Shown here piece by piece: positions 1-5,922 of a stretch of DNA of 5,922 nucleotides. Made by a program: the position numbers and the translations under genes. The stretch spans positions 1 to 5,922 of the forward strand of contig CALBVI010000452.1 of the NCBI GenBank assembly GCA_937969395.1, written 5' to 3'. A model generated the notes under the pieces. The model saw only the letters and a program-made list of their open reading frames with translations, ran no database searches and was not told the DNA's origin. Source of the DNA: an uncultured Spongiibacteraceae bacterium (GTDB lineage: Bacteria > Pseudomonadota > Gammaproteobacteria > Pseudomonadales > Dasaniaceae). The stretch's first letter is position 1. The number at the start of each line of letters is the position of its first letter.

Positions 1-263
1 ATCAAAAACCTATATGACAGGGACAATGGCAATGGCTAAATCAGATTACTTGAATGCCAACAATTACCCTTTAGCACTATCAAATAACTAAACACACTGC
101 TAGTGTTAGCTAATAAAAGCTTAGCAAGAGCAATATAAAAATAAAGCAACTCTTTTTTAGCATAAAAATACCTACTTATTAGGATAGTATGTACGAAATG
201 CCTAGTTTCAATATCTAAGCTTCTCAACTATTGTTATCGTTTATATATTAGTAGACATGGAAA

Positions 264-1421
264 ATGAACCAGGGAAAATTGACAACAGCTGACACTGATT
301 TATTGGTACGCGCAGAGAAATTACGCCTTCTTTTCAATCATTTATTCCCGGCAGTACTCGTAAGTATATTTACCGGCATACTGCTGACTGCTGTTCTATG
401 GCCGGTTCAAGACCATACTATCCTCATGCTGTGGTGCTTCTTTTTAATGGCAACAAGCGCTCTTCGATTAGTACTTTTTCTACAATACCGATTTAAAAAC
501 CCCACCCTAGAGCAAATGCTCAAGTGGGAAAAGCCATACATCTTCACCCTGCTCCTCTCCTCTACTATTTGGGGCTTAGGCTGTGTTCAACTCATGCCAT
601 TAGATTCGCCCAATCATCAATTAATTATTATGTATTTCCTGATGTGTCTCACCGGTGGCGCCATCTCTTCCTATTGGGCGCATCGAAGATTAATGCTAGC
701 CGTGGTTGCAATCGTCATTACACCCGTCACTCTATGGATAATCACGCAGAACACCAGTAGTGCATCCATTATTGCACTTAGCTTTTGCGCCCTCACCCTA
801 CTTAGCTGCTTGGTATATTCCAGCAAAATAATGACCGATGCCATTACTCAAAATCTTTTAAAAAACTATGAATTAGCTCATGAAAAAGAGAAGGTTGAAT
901 ACCTTGCCCGAAAAGATGAACTCACCGATTTATATAATCGCCGGGCCTTTTATGAACAGCTCATCGAAATTGGTACTTATTGCGAGCGCCATAATGAATC
1001 GCTATCAATCATCGTAGCTGATATCGATCACTTCAAAGCGATCAACGATAAATACGGTCATTTTGCTGGCGACTTAGCCTTAATGAAAATTGGGGAGATT
1101 TTTGATCGTCACACCAGAACTTCCGATATTTGCGCTCGCATCGGCGGAGAGGAATTTGGTATTTTAATTCGTACAGGCGATACCAGTGAAGCTTTAAATC
1201 TAGCCGAAAAACTCAGAGCCGCAATCGCTTCACACCCTGTAGAATTTGAGGGCGACACGTTCTCCATCACTGCAAGCTTTGGCGTTGCCAGCGGTGCTGC
1301 TAATTTTTCGGAAATCGTCAAAAAAGCTGATTTGGCTATGTATGATGCAAAAAGCCAGGGGCGCAATAAAGTCATTCTAGCTACCGAGAATAAAGATACT
1401 ACTGATATGGCTAATGCTTAA
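264..1421 (+). CDS. Six-TM membrane diguanylate cyclase (GGDEF domain)
   Basis: Predicted inner-membrane enzyme that makes cyclic di-GMP from two GTP. Residues about 27-186 form roughly six hydrophobic helices (about 27-46, 51-73, 92-112, 117-137, 143-161, 167-186), a MASE-like sensor of unassigned type. A charged helical linker (about 187-215) leads to a GGDEF domain at about 216-372. That domain has the entry motif DELTDLYNRR (218-227), metal/substrate residues around D253 and N261-D262, the active-site loop GGEEF at 294-298, and ADLAMYDAK at 355-363. An RxxD inhibitory site (R285-D288) sits five residues before GGEEF, so product feedback inhibition is expected. No EAL domain follows. The ATG at 264 is the only credible start: an in-frame stop lies 12 bp upstream and the next Met is inside the membrane region. 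No clear Shine-Dalgarno precedes it. The gene converges on the ergothioneine operon and its signal is unknown. Catalytic assignment is firm; the sensor domain is not. Confidence 0.95.
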   Translation: MNQGKLTTADTDLLVRAEKLRLLFNHLFPAVLVSIFTGILLTAVLWPVQDHTILMLWCFFLMATSALRLVLFLQYRFKNPTLEQMLKWEKPYIFTLLLSSTIWGLGCVQLMPLDSPNHQLIIMYFLMCLTGGAISSYWAHRRLMLAVVAIVITPVTLWIITQNTSSASIIALSFCALTLLSCLVYSSKIMTDAITQNLLKNYELAHEKEKVEYLARKDELTDLYNRRAFYEQLIEIGTYCERHNESLSIIVADIDHFKAINDKYGHFAGDLALMKIGEIFDRHTRTSDICARIGGEEFGILIRTGDTSEALNLAEKLRAAIASHPVEFEGDTFSITASFGVASGAANFSEIVKKADLAMYDAKSQGRNKVILATENKDTTDMANA

Positions 1422-1485
1422 AACCAAAATTGCATTCAATAATAATTTACTTTTTTACTTCTAACCCTAAGTTTTAATCTCTTCT

Positions 1486-2145
1486 CTAAAGCAAACTTTG
1501 CTCAACTTGAATTCGTGCCATATCATAAATATTAGGCTCAACTGTCGACAACACTAAAGAAAGCTCAGTACATGCAATAACCACTGCATTGGCCTTTGCA
1601 TAAGTAGATAATAACTCGCGGTATTCATCGACTTCACTGACACTATCTGTTCGGCTGTAGATTTTTTTTCGAAGTTCATCGATACGAGTAATATCGCTGG
1701 CATTCGGCGTAGACACGTTAATATTATTCGCCACTAACTGCCCATATAAATACGGTGACGACATAGTGTATTTAGACCCAACAAGCATCACTTTTTTAAT
1801 ACCGTCTTGCTCTAAATGCTTAAGCAACTCGGTTACCGGATGTACAATTTCGCAATTACTTAAATCAAGATCGCCCAGCCGGTCAATCGTTTCATGCAAG
1901 GTGACATTAGGGACAATAAGCCGTTGAACATTAGCAAACTGCTTCAAATATGTTGCAATTATTGGTTCAAGTCTTTCAAAATCATTCGGCAAATAAGGAT
2001 TAATCATAGAAAAATCAGCACCAATCAATAACAATGGACATGTACTATCAATAGTATTTTTTTGCTGGTACTGATGATTTAGATAATCTAAATAGAACGA
2101 TGTAGTTCGACTACCTAAACCTAATAAGCCAATTGAATTTTTCAT
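1486..2145 (-). CDS. Aspartate/glutamate racemase superfamily protein, atypical active site
   Basis: A 219-residue protein, close to the usual length of about 230 for this superfamily. Seen: the N-terminal IGLLGLGS motif (5-12, compare IGxxGGMS), the TMSSPYLY segment (127-134, compare TMESxFY), the second catalytic motif ACTEL with C192 (191-195), and the terminal YDMARIQVE block (207-215, compare DTTxxHAxA). The first catalytic motif, normally CNTxH or TNTxH, reads NVTLH at 80-84, so the usual Cys/Thr position is Asn and the usual substrate-binding Asn is Val. Family members racemise Asp or Glu without cofactor using two thiols; related enzymes with one cysteine include arylmalonate decarboxylase. 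Racemase activity is therefore uncertain. Its ATG lies 8 bp after the egtD stop, so it is almost surely co-transcribed and perhaps translationally coupled with egtD. That position suggests a role tied to ergothioneine or its amino-acid products, which is inference only. Fold confidence is high; substrate is unknown. Confidence 0.85.
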   Translation of the reverse strand: MKNSIGLLGLGSRTTSFYLDYLNHQYQQKNTIDSTCPLLLIGADFSMINPYLPNDFERLEPIIATYLKQFANVQRLIVPNVTLHETIDRLGDLDLSNCEIVHPVTELLKHLEQDGIKKVMLVGSKYTMSSPYLYGQLVANNINVSTPNASDITRIDELRKKIYSRTDSVSEVDEYRELLSTYAKANAVVIACTELSLVLSTVEPNIYDMARIQVEQSLL

Positions 2146-2153
2146 CTTGTTTT

Positions 2154-3101
2154 CTAGCTACGTTCCAAAATGAAATCAGAAAAATAATTACGACTGTCTT
2201 TTAAATTTTCAGTAATATTAAAATCGGTGAACTCAATGATCTTCTGTAAAATTTTCTCACTGTATTTTCGCGATATTTCCATATGAATCTTTTCTCCAGC
2301 ATCAAATTCATATTGCTTATCAAGATCATTAATCGTCACCGTTTGCGAAACAGTACTCTGTAAATAACTTCTGGCTACACCCTCATCTTCAGTATATTCA
2401 GGTGCATGGGTAAACTTCGCGACATTAAAATCAGCATCCAGCTCATTATTAATGCGGTGCAATAAATTCAAATTGAACTGTTTGGTAATACCCGCCGCAT
2501 CATCATAGGCCGGCAAGACAATATCTGCAGATTTAATTAAATCAACGCCAACCATTAATTTATCGCCTACTGATAATTCCTTGCCCAATTTGTAGATAAA
2601 ATCTGCGGCCTGTTGATCGGACATATTACCGATATTAGAGCCTAAAAATAATACTACCTTGGGATGATGACTATCCTGCAGATTATGCAAACACTCGAAG
2701 TAATCGCCTTGCTGCGGTTTGACTGATAATGACGGCAATTCCTTTTGCATAGTGTTTTTTAAATGGCCTAAAACATTTTCTGAAATATCAATCGGCATAT
2801 AGTCAAATTGATAGCCTTTTTCAATCAAGACTTTAAGTAACTCTTTAGTCTTAGTACCATCACCAGCACCTAACTCAATCAGTTCAAAATAGTTTTCTTT
2901 TTGTAACTTTAATGACGAAATCATTCGATCACTTTGCTGAGTAAATATCTCTAACTCCGCACGGGTTAAATAATATTCAGGCATCGCCATAATTTGCATA
3001 AAAAGTGCATCACCTTTTTTGTCATAAAAATACTTTGACGATAAGTTTTTCTGCTCATCACTTAATCCAGCATCAATATCTTTCTTAAATTGTGTATGCA
3101 T
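2154..3101 (-). CDS. egtD: L-histidine N-alpha-methyltransferase EgtD
   Basis: Cytoplasmic SAM-dependent enzyme that adds three methyl groups to the alpha-amino group of histidine, giving hercynine, the first committed step of ergothioneine synthesis. Its 315 residues match the family length (about 320). Seen: the N-terminal SSKYFYDKKGDALF and MPEYYLTRAE blocks (21-34, 40-49) typical of the DUF2260/EgtD family; the SAM-binding loop ELGAGDG (76-82); GSNIGN (154-159), where the family has a substrate-binding Asn; YDDAAG (199-204) with NLNLLHRIN (210-218); and the histidine-pocket segment GEKIHMEISRKY (269-280), whose E275 and S277 correspond by motif to substrate-contact residues in mycobacterial EgtD. 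The start fits the family N-terminus, but the leader is nearly all A and T with no Shine-Dalgarno. It follows egtB by 30 bp and precedes the racemase-like gene by 8 bp. No truncation or frameshift is seen. Confidence 0.95.
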   Translation of the reverse strand: MHTQFKKDIDAGLSDEQKNLSSKYFYDKKGDALFMQIMAMPEYYLTRAELEIFTQQSDRMISSLKLQKENYFELIELGAGDGTKTKELLKVLIEKGYQFDYMPIDISENVLGHLKNTMQKELPSLSVKPQQGDYFECLHNLQDSHHPKVVLFLGSNIGNMSDQQAADFIYKLGKELSVGDKLMVGVDLIKSADIVLPAYDDAAGITKQFNLNLLHRINNELDADFNVAKFTHAPEYTEDEGVARSYLQSTVSQTVTINDLDKQYEFDAGEKIHMEISRKYSEKILQKIIEFTDFNITENLKDSRNYFSDFILERS

Positions 3102-3131
3102 AATATAATTTTTTATCGTTAAAAATTTTAA

Positions 3132-4289
3132 TTATTTTGCGAGACGTATTCCAGAGTATTGCCACTGCATCTGTGGTTGAAAGAAATTCCGATAGGTCCG
3201 TCGACTGTGATCTTTAGCCGTTGCCACCGAACCGCCTCTTAACACCATTTGGTTAACCATAAATTTACCATTGTATTCACCAACCGCACCTTCACTCACA
3301 GCAAAGTTTGGATACGGCTGATACGCTGATGCTGTCCATTCCCAACGCGCACCCCAATTTAATTTATGCGCTGACACCTCCCATTCAAATTCAGTCGGCA
3401 ACCTACAACCGCGCCAATTGGCATAAGCCGCCGCTTCATAAAACGAGATGTGCGCAAGCTGAGCATCGGGATCAAGCAGTTGTAATCCGGCCAAGGTGTA
3501 ATAATGCCACTGGTCATTATCATTGACCCAGTATAAAGGTTTGTCTATCTGGTTTTCATTTAGCCATGACCAGCCGTCATCGAGCCAGTATTGAAAATCT
3601 TGATACCCACCCGCTAAAATAAATTCGAGGTATTCACCATTAGTTACTAGCGCTTTAGATATTTCAAAATCATGTAAATAAACTTTATGTCGCCCCAACT
3701 CATTGTCGAAATGAAAACCATCACCGCAATGCCCGATATCGTAGACACCTTCGGTAATAGCGACCCAATCCTCACCCTGATGCTCATCGGTATTTTTATC
3801 AGCAACTAAATTGCTGTTGGCTGAATAGACGGGATAAGTTGGGTTAAGTGCAAAACTGTATTTTAGATCAGTGAGTAATAATTCTTGATGCTGCTGCTCA
3901 TGATTAATACCCAGTACAATTAAATCATGCAGCGCTGTAGATATTTCTGTAGCCAGTAAAATCTTCATATGAGTATCAACATAATGCCGATACTTATAAA
4001 CTGTTGCTACTGTTGGTCGCGTAATTAAACCACGCTGAGCACGCAACGCACGCGGCCCGATACCTTGATAATAACTATTGAATAAAAAACCGAACGCCTT
4101 ATCAAACACCACATAGTCTTTAAGGTTTTTAGATAAAATCATCTCCTCAAAAAACCAGGTAACATGCGCTAAGTGCCACTTGGGCGGGCTAGCAAATTCA
4201 ACCGCTTGCGGGATATAGTCTTCCACATTAAGAGGATGACAAAGTTGTTCAGTAGCGGCTCTTGTTGCTAAAAACTGTTGTAATAACAT
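3132..4289 (-). CDS. egtB: Ergothioneine sulfoxide synthase EgtB
   Basis: Non-haem iron enzyme that couples hercynine to a cysteine-type thiol with oxygen, forming the sulfoxide precursor of ergothioneine. Residues about 1-150 form a DinB-like helical domain carrying the predicted iron ligands: H42 in WHLAHVTWFFE (38-48), and H130 and H134 in HEQQHQE (130-136). Residues about 175-385 form an FGE-sulfatase (formylglycine-generating-enzyme-like) domain with RLPTEFEWE (296-304), LRGGS (350-354) and TYRNFF (365-370). Arginines R80 and R83 in GPRALRAQRG (78-87) sit where mycobacterial EgtB contacts the gamma-glutamyl group, but similar arginines are common in the family, so the sulfur donor (cysteine or gamma-glutamylcysteine) cannot be decided. 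No egtA or egtC is nearby. The ATG is the only start available, because an in-frame stop lies 18 bp upstream. The ribosome site is weak. It is first in an egtB-egtD-racemase operon with a predicted promoter at 4353-4381. Confidence 0.95.
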   Translation of the reverse strand: MLLQQFLATRAATEQLCHPLNVEDYIPQAVEFASPPKWHLAHVTWFFEEMILSKNLKDYVVFDKAFGFLFNSYYQGIGPRALRAQRGLITRPTVATVYKYRHYVDTHMKILLATEISTALHDLIVLGINHEQQHQELLLTDLKYSFALNPTYPVYSANSNLVADKNTDEHQGEDWVAITEGVYDIGHCGDGFHFDNELGRHKVYLHDFEISKALVTNGEYLEFILAGGYQDFQYWLDDGWSWLNENQIDKPLYWVNDNDQWHYYTLAGLQLLDPDAQLAHISFYEAAAYANWRGCRLPTEFEWEVSAHKLNWGARWEWTASAYQPYPNFAVSEGAVGEYNGKFMVNQMVLRGGSVATAKDHSRRTYRNFFQPQMQWQYSGIRLAK

Positions 4290-4317
4290 TTGAGAATCTT
4301 GTGCTTAATGAACAAAT

Positions 4318-4339
4318 AGTGAATTAAGAATAATTCGCT
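4318..4339 (-). promoter_or_regulatory. Small dyad in the probable egtB leader
   Basis: GAATTA (4321-4326), a 4-nt spacer and TAATTC (4331-4336) form a perfect 6-bp inverted repeat. It extends outward to 9 bp with a single mismatch (4318-4326 against 4331-4339). It lies about 30-50 nt before the egtB start and inside the leader predicted from the promoter at 4353-4381. It could be an AT-rich operator or a weak RNA hairpin; the stem is mostly A-T and would not be very stable. Confidence 0.3.
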
Positions 4340-4344
4340 TCTTA

Positions 4345-4381
4345 TTGATACGATTATTATTGATTTGCAGACTCGTATCAA
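4345..4381. repeat. Perfect 9-bp inverted repeat framing the egtB promoter
   Basis: The arm TTGATACGA (4345-4353) is exactly inverted as TCGTATCAA (4373-4381), with 19 bp between. The arm centres are 28 bp apart, close to a whole number of helical turns, so both would face the same side of the DNA. One arm contains the predicted -35 hexamer, and the other covers the end of the -10 and the likely start site. A repressor dimer or tetramer bound here would block RNA polymerase. It is a poor terminator candidate: the loop is long and no T-run follows the stem on the minus strand. Confidence 0.5.
4353..4381 (-). promoter_or_regulatory. Candidate sigma-70-type promoter of the egtB operon
   Basis: Read on the minus strand, TTGATA (4381-4376) matches the -35 consensus at five of six bases. 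After a 17-bp spacer, AATAAT (4358-4353) matches the -10 consensus at five of six. Transcription would begin near 4346, leaving a leader of about 57 nt before the egtB ATG. A perfect TATAAT at 4399-4394 could be an alternative -10, but it lacks a good -35 at the right distance. This is a prediction from consensus match only, in AT-rich DNA where chance matches are common. Confidence 0.5.
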
Positions 4382-4448
4382 ACTAGCGTTGCCATTATAT
4401 TAACAGCATATGCTCCGATCGAACATTTGATCATTCTAATATCAACGC

Positions 4449-5651
4449 CTATTCAACCAGCTTGCTCACTACCGCTACGTTATTGTGTAATGTTTTATGA
4501 ACAGGGCATTTATCGGCAATTTCTAAAAAGCGCTCTTTTTGTTGTGCATCCAAATCGCCCACATAACTAATGTTGCGCACAATAGCCTCCATACCATTTT
4601 GTTGTTCGCAGTTGTCGCAATCATCGATGTAATTACGTGTATGCGTCAACTCAACTTTAATATGCTCTATTGGCAGTTTTTTTCGCTGAGCGTACATTCT
4701 CAACGTCATTGATGTACAGGCACCCAAGCCAGCAAGTACATGGTCGTAAGGGTCTGGCCCGGTATTCTTACCACCTACTTTTACTGGCTCATCGGCTAAC
4801 CAGTAGTGACTTGCGGTGCTGACATGCTGAGTAAATTTGTGATCCTTTTCTTCAACTAAAACATGCCCTTGAGCGACCGTAGATTGATACGCTTCTGCAT
4901 CGCTTGCAACATACCTGCTTGCCCATGCGGCAATGACTTCCGCCGCATATTCAGAATCATCTCTATTGTTTAACAGGTGATCAGCGCTATCTAAACTGAC
5001 AAAACTTTTTGGGTGTAACGCAGCTTGGTAAATTTTTTCGGCTTCGGATATTTTAACAATGCTATCCACGGGGGAATGCATCACTAACAATGCTTTTTTG
5101 AGCTTGCTAATATGGCTTGTGTCATAGCTATTAATGTCATCTAAAAACTGTTTTTGTATAGTGAACTTTCGACCAGCAAGATTAACTTCAGCTTCACCAT
5201 TGGCTTCAATATCATCGATATGCGCGGAAAAATTATGCGCAACATGTGCTGCATCGGATGGCGCACCTATCGTCACTACCGCTACGGATTCACTAACTTT
5301 CTGCGCCACACCTAACACTGCAGCGCCGCCTAAACTGTGGCCTATGAGTAATTTTGGAGCGCTATACTCTTCGCGTAAAAAGTCCGCCGCTGCGACTAAA
5401 TCTTGTATATTTGAAGAAAAATTTGTATTGGTAAAATCGCCATCACTATTGCCTAAACCGGTAAAATCAAAACGTAAAACAGCAATACCCTTAGCGGTTA
5501 AAGCTCGACTGATACGCGATGCTGCTGCAACATCCTTACCGCATGTAAAGCAGTGCGCGAACAGTGCGTAAAATTTAATATCAGATTCAGGTGTTTCTAA
5601 CATCCCGCTGAGGGTGTGACTACCACTCGCAAATTCTACTTTTTGACGCAT
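4449..5651 (-). CDS. Bifunctional alpha/beta-hydrolase/OsmC family fusion protein
   Basis: A 400-residue cytoplasmic protein joining two enzymes, an arrangement known as a recognised bacterial family. Residues about 1-250 are an alpha/beta hydrolase: nucleophile elbow GHSLG with S106, probable acid D196 in HSPVDS (192-197) and probable base H225 in SADHLL (222-227); the [10 protein letters not shown] segment (62-71) is typical. Residues about 255-400 are an OsmC/Ohr-like domain with the two redox cysteines C312 (GLGACTS, 308-314) and C382 (ADKCPVH, 379-385), as in thiol-dependent peroxidases acting on organic hydroperoxides. A further pair, C345 and C348, sits between them. Both active sites look intact. 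The hydrolase substrate is unknown; an ester or thioester is plausible. The start is fixed by a strong ribosome site. The gene follows a YeeE/YedE-type transporter gene by 20 bp, so the two probably form an operon devoted to sulfur or peroxide handling. Confidence 0.93.
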   Translation of the reverse strand: MRQKVEFASGSHTLSGMLETPESDIKFYALFAHCFTCGKDVAAASRISRALTAKGIAVLRFDFTGLGNSDGDFTNTNFSSNIQDLVAAADFLREEYSAPKLLIGHSLGGAAVLGVAQKVSESVAVVTIGAPSDAAHVAHNFSAHIDDIEANGEAEVNLAGRKFTIQKQFLDDINSYDTSHISKLKKALLVMHSPVDSIVKISEAEKIYQAALHPKSFVSLDSADHLLNNRDDSEYAAEVIAAWASRYVASDAEAYQSTVAQGHVLVEEKDHKFTQHVSTASHYWLADEPVKVGGKNTGPDPYDHVLAGLGACTSMTLRMYAQRKKLPIEHIKVELTHTRNYIDDCDNCEQQNGMEAIVRNISYVGDLDAQQKERFLEIADKCPVHKTLHNNVAVVSKLVE

Positions 5652-5658
5652 AGCGCAT

Positions 5659-5664
5659 TCCTTC
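5659..5664 (-). promoter_or_regulatory. Ribosome binding site of the hydrolase/OsmC gene
   Basis: On the minus strand GAAGGA (5664-5659) lies 7 nt before the ATG at 5651. This is the only strong Shine-Dalgarno in the window. It selects the ATG at 5651 over an out-of-frame ATG at 5658 that directly abuts the site. Confidence 0.75.
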
Positions 5665-5671
5665 AGTGAGG

Positions 5672-5922
5672 TTAATTAAAAATCATTTCAACATGTTTTC
5701 GAAGATAAAGCCCGCTCCAAATACCTAATAACATGCCAGCAATAGCGCCAAGACCTGCCGGCGATAAAGAAGGCAGCACCAACAATAACTGCACACTATT
5801 GCCACCCATGGCTAATGACGCACCCATTCCCATAAGCACCCCCGCAGCTAAACTGCCAAGCCAGTATTTTATATTTGAAGTGACAAATGCAAATTTCTGT
5901 TTTTGCCAAGCAGCAGAAAACA
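5672..5922 (-). CDS. YeeE/YedE-family sulfur transporter, C-terminal part
   Basis: This reading frame was translated by hand: 82 residues are visible, ending in a TAA at 5674-5672, and the 5' part lies beyond the right edge. Two hydrophobic stretches (visible residues about 19-39 and 43-72) flank the segment [11 protein letters not shown] (31-41), followed by LPSLSPAGL (49-57) and [10 protein letters not shown] (62-71). This G-rich pattern with GGN and an LPxLSP loop is typical of the C-terminal half of short YeeE/YedE proteins, inner-membrane channels linked to uptake of thiosulfate or related sulfur species. Such proteins often occur as two adjacent half-size genes, so a partner may lie further right. 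The visible end is basic (LRKH) and short. It is 20 bp upstream of the hydrolase/OsmC gene on the same strand. Family assignment rests on motif recall over a fragment. Confidence 0.75.
   Translation of the reverse strand, partial: FSAAWQKQKFAFVTSNIKYWLGSLAAGVLMGMGASLAMGGNSVQLLLVLPSLSPAGLGAIAGMLLGIWSGLYLRKHVEMIFN

Noticed and set aside
2..91. Plus-strand open frame running in from the left edge to a TAA at 89-91, possibly the tail of an upstream gene
   Set aside because: Only 29 residues, no family resemblance, and a shorter frame in another phase also runs in from the edge (stop at 37-39); it cannot be told from chance.
94..125. Short 5-bp inverted repeats in the left intergenic region, such as ACACT/AGTGT
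   Set aside because: Stems are too short and lack a following T-run; not a supported terminator.
36..227. 63-codon minus-strand open frame
   Set aside because: No ribosome site, no recognisable motif, low-complexity AT-rich composition and no fit with its neighbours; most likely a chance frame.
221..249. Promoter-like TTCTCA and TATATT, 17 bp apart, ahead of the GGDEF gene
   Set aside because: The -35 is poor (4/6) and the implied start leaves a leader of only a few bases; AT-rich DNA makes such matches common.
1109..1375. 88-codon minus-strand frame inside the GGDEF gene
   Set aside because: It lies fully opposite conserved GGDEF coding sequence and has no own motifs; an antisense shadow.
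1422..1485. Bidirectional terminator between the convergent genes
   Set aside because: There are T-rich tracts (around 1447-1460) but no stable GC-containing hairpin, so no terminator is called.
3308..3526. 72-codon plus-strand frame opposite egtB
   Set aside because: It is antisense to the conserved FGE-sulfatase domain and has no ribosome site or motif.
5134..5571. 145-codon plus-strand frame opposite the hydrolase/OsmC gene
   Set aside because: Its low-complexity Ser/Ala/Lys-rich product is antisense to conserved hydrolase motifs including the S106 elbow; a shadow frame.

Overview
The window looks like a stretch of chromosome from an AT-rich, probably aquatic gammaproteobacterium. That placement is inferred from gene style: a membrane-anchored GGDEF protein, a two-gene egtB-egtD ergothioneine set, an alpha/beta-hydrolase/OsmC fusion and a YeeE/YedE-type transporter. 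No rRNA, tRNA or other phylogenetic marker is present to confirm it. Nothing resembles an insertion sequence, phage, CRISPR array or plasmid origin.

Layout from left to right: (1) 1-263 holds no gene I can support. (2) 264-1421, plus strand, encodes a six-helix membrane protein with a C-terminal diguanylate cyclase domain. It converges on the minus-strand genes across a 64-bp gap that shows no convincing terminator. (3) 1486-4289, minus strand, is a tight operon transcribed egtB (sulfoxide synthase), egtD (histidine N-alpha-trimethyltransferase), then an aspartate/glutamate-racemase-superfamily protein, with 30-bp and 8-bp gaps. (4) 4290-4448 is the egtB upstream region. It holds a good sigma-70-like promoter framed by a perfect 9-bp inverted repeat, plus a second small dyad in the probable leader. 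(5) 4449-5651, minus strand, encodes the hydrolase/OsmC fusion, preceded at 20 bp by the C-terminal end of a YeeE/YedE-family sulfur transporter that runs off the right edge.

The two minus-strand groups share a thiol and sulfur theme. EgtD trimethylates histidine to hercynine, and EgtB adds sulfur oxidatively to give a hercynine sulfoxide conjugate. A PLP C-S lyase (EgtE role) would finish ergothioneine, but none is encoded here, nor are EgtA or EgtC. The OsmC domain would act on hydroperoxides through thiols, and YeeE/YedE proteins are linked to import of thiosulfate or other sulfur species. The least understood gene is the racemase-like protein: it sits in the ergothioneine operon, keeps the second catalytic cysteine of its superfamily and has lost the first. 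I see no clearly new multi-gene system. The best leads are this protein and the dyad-framed egtB promoter.
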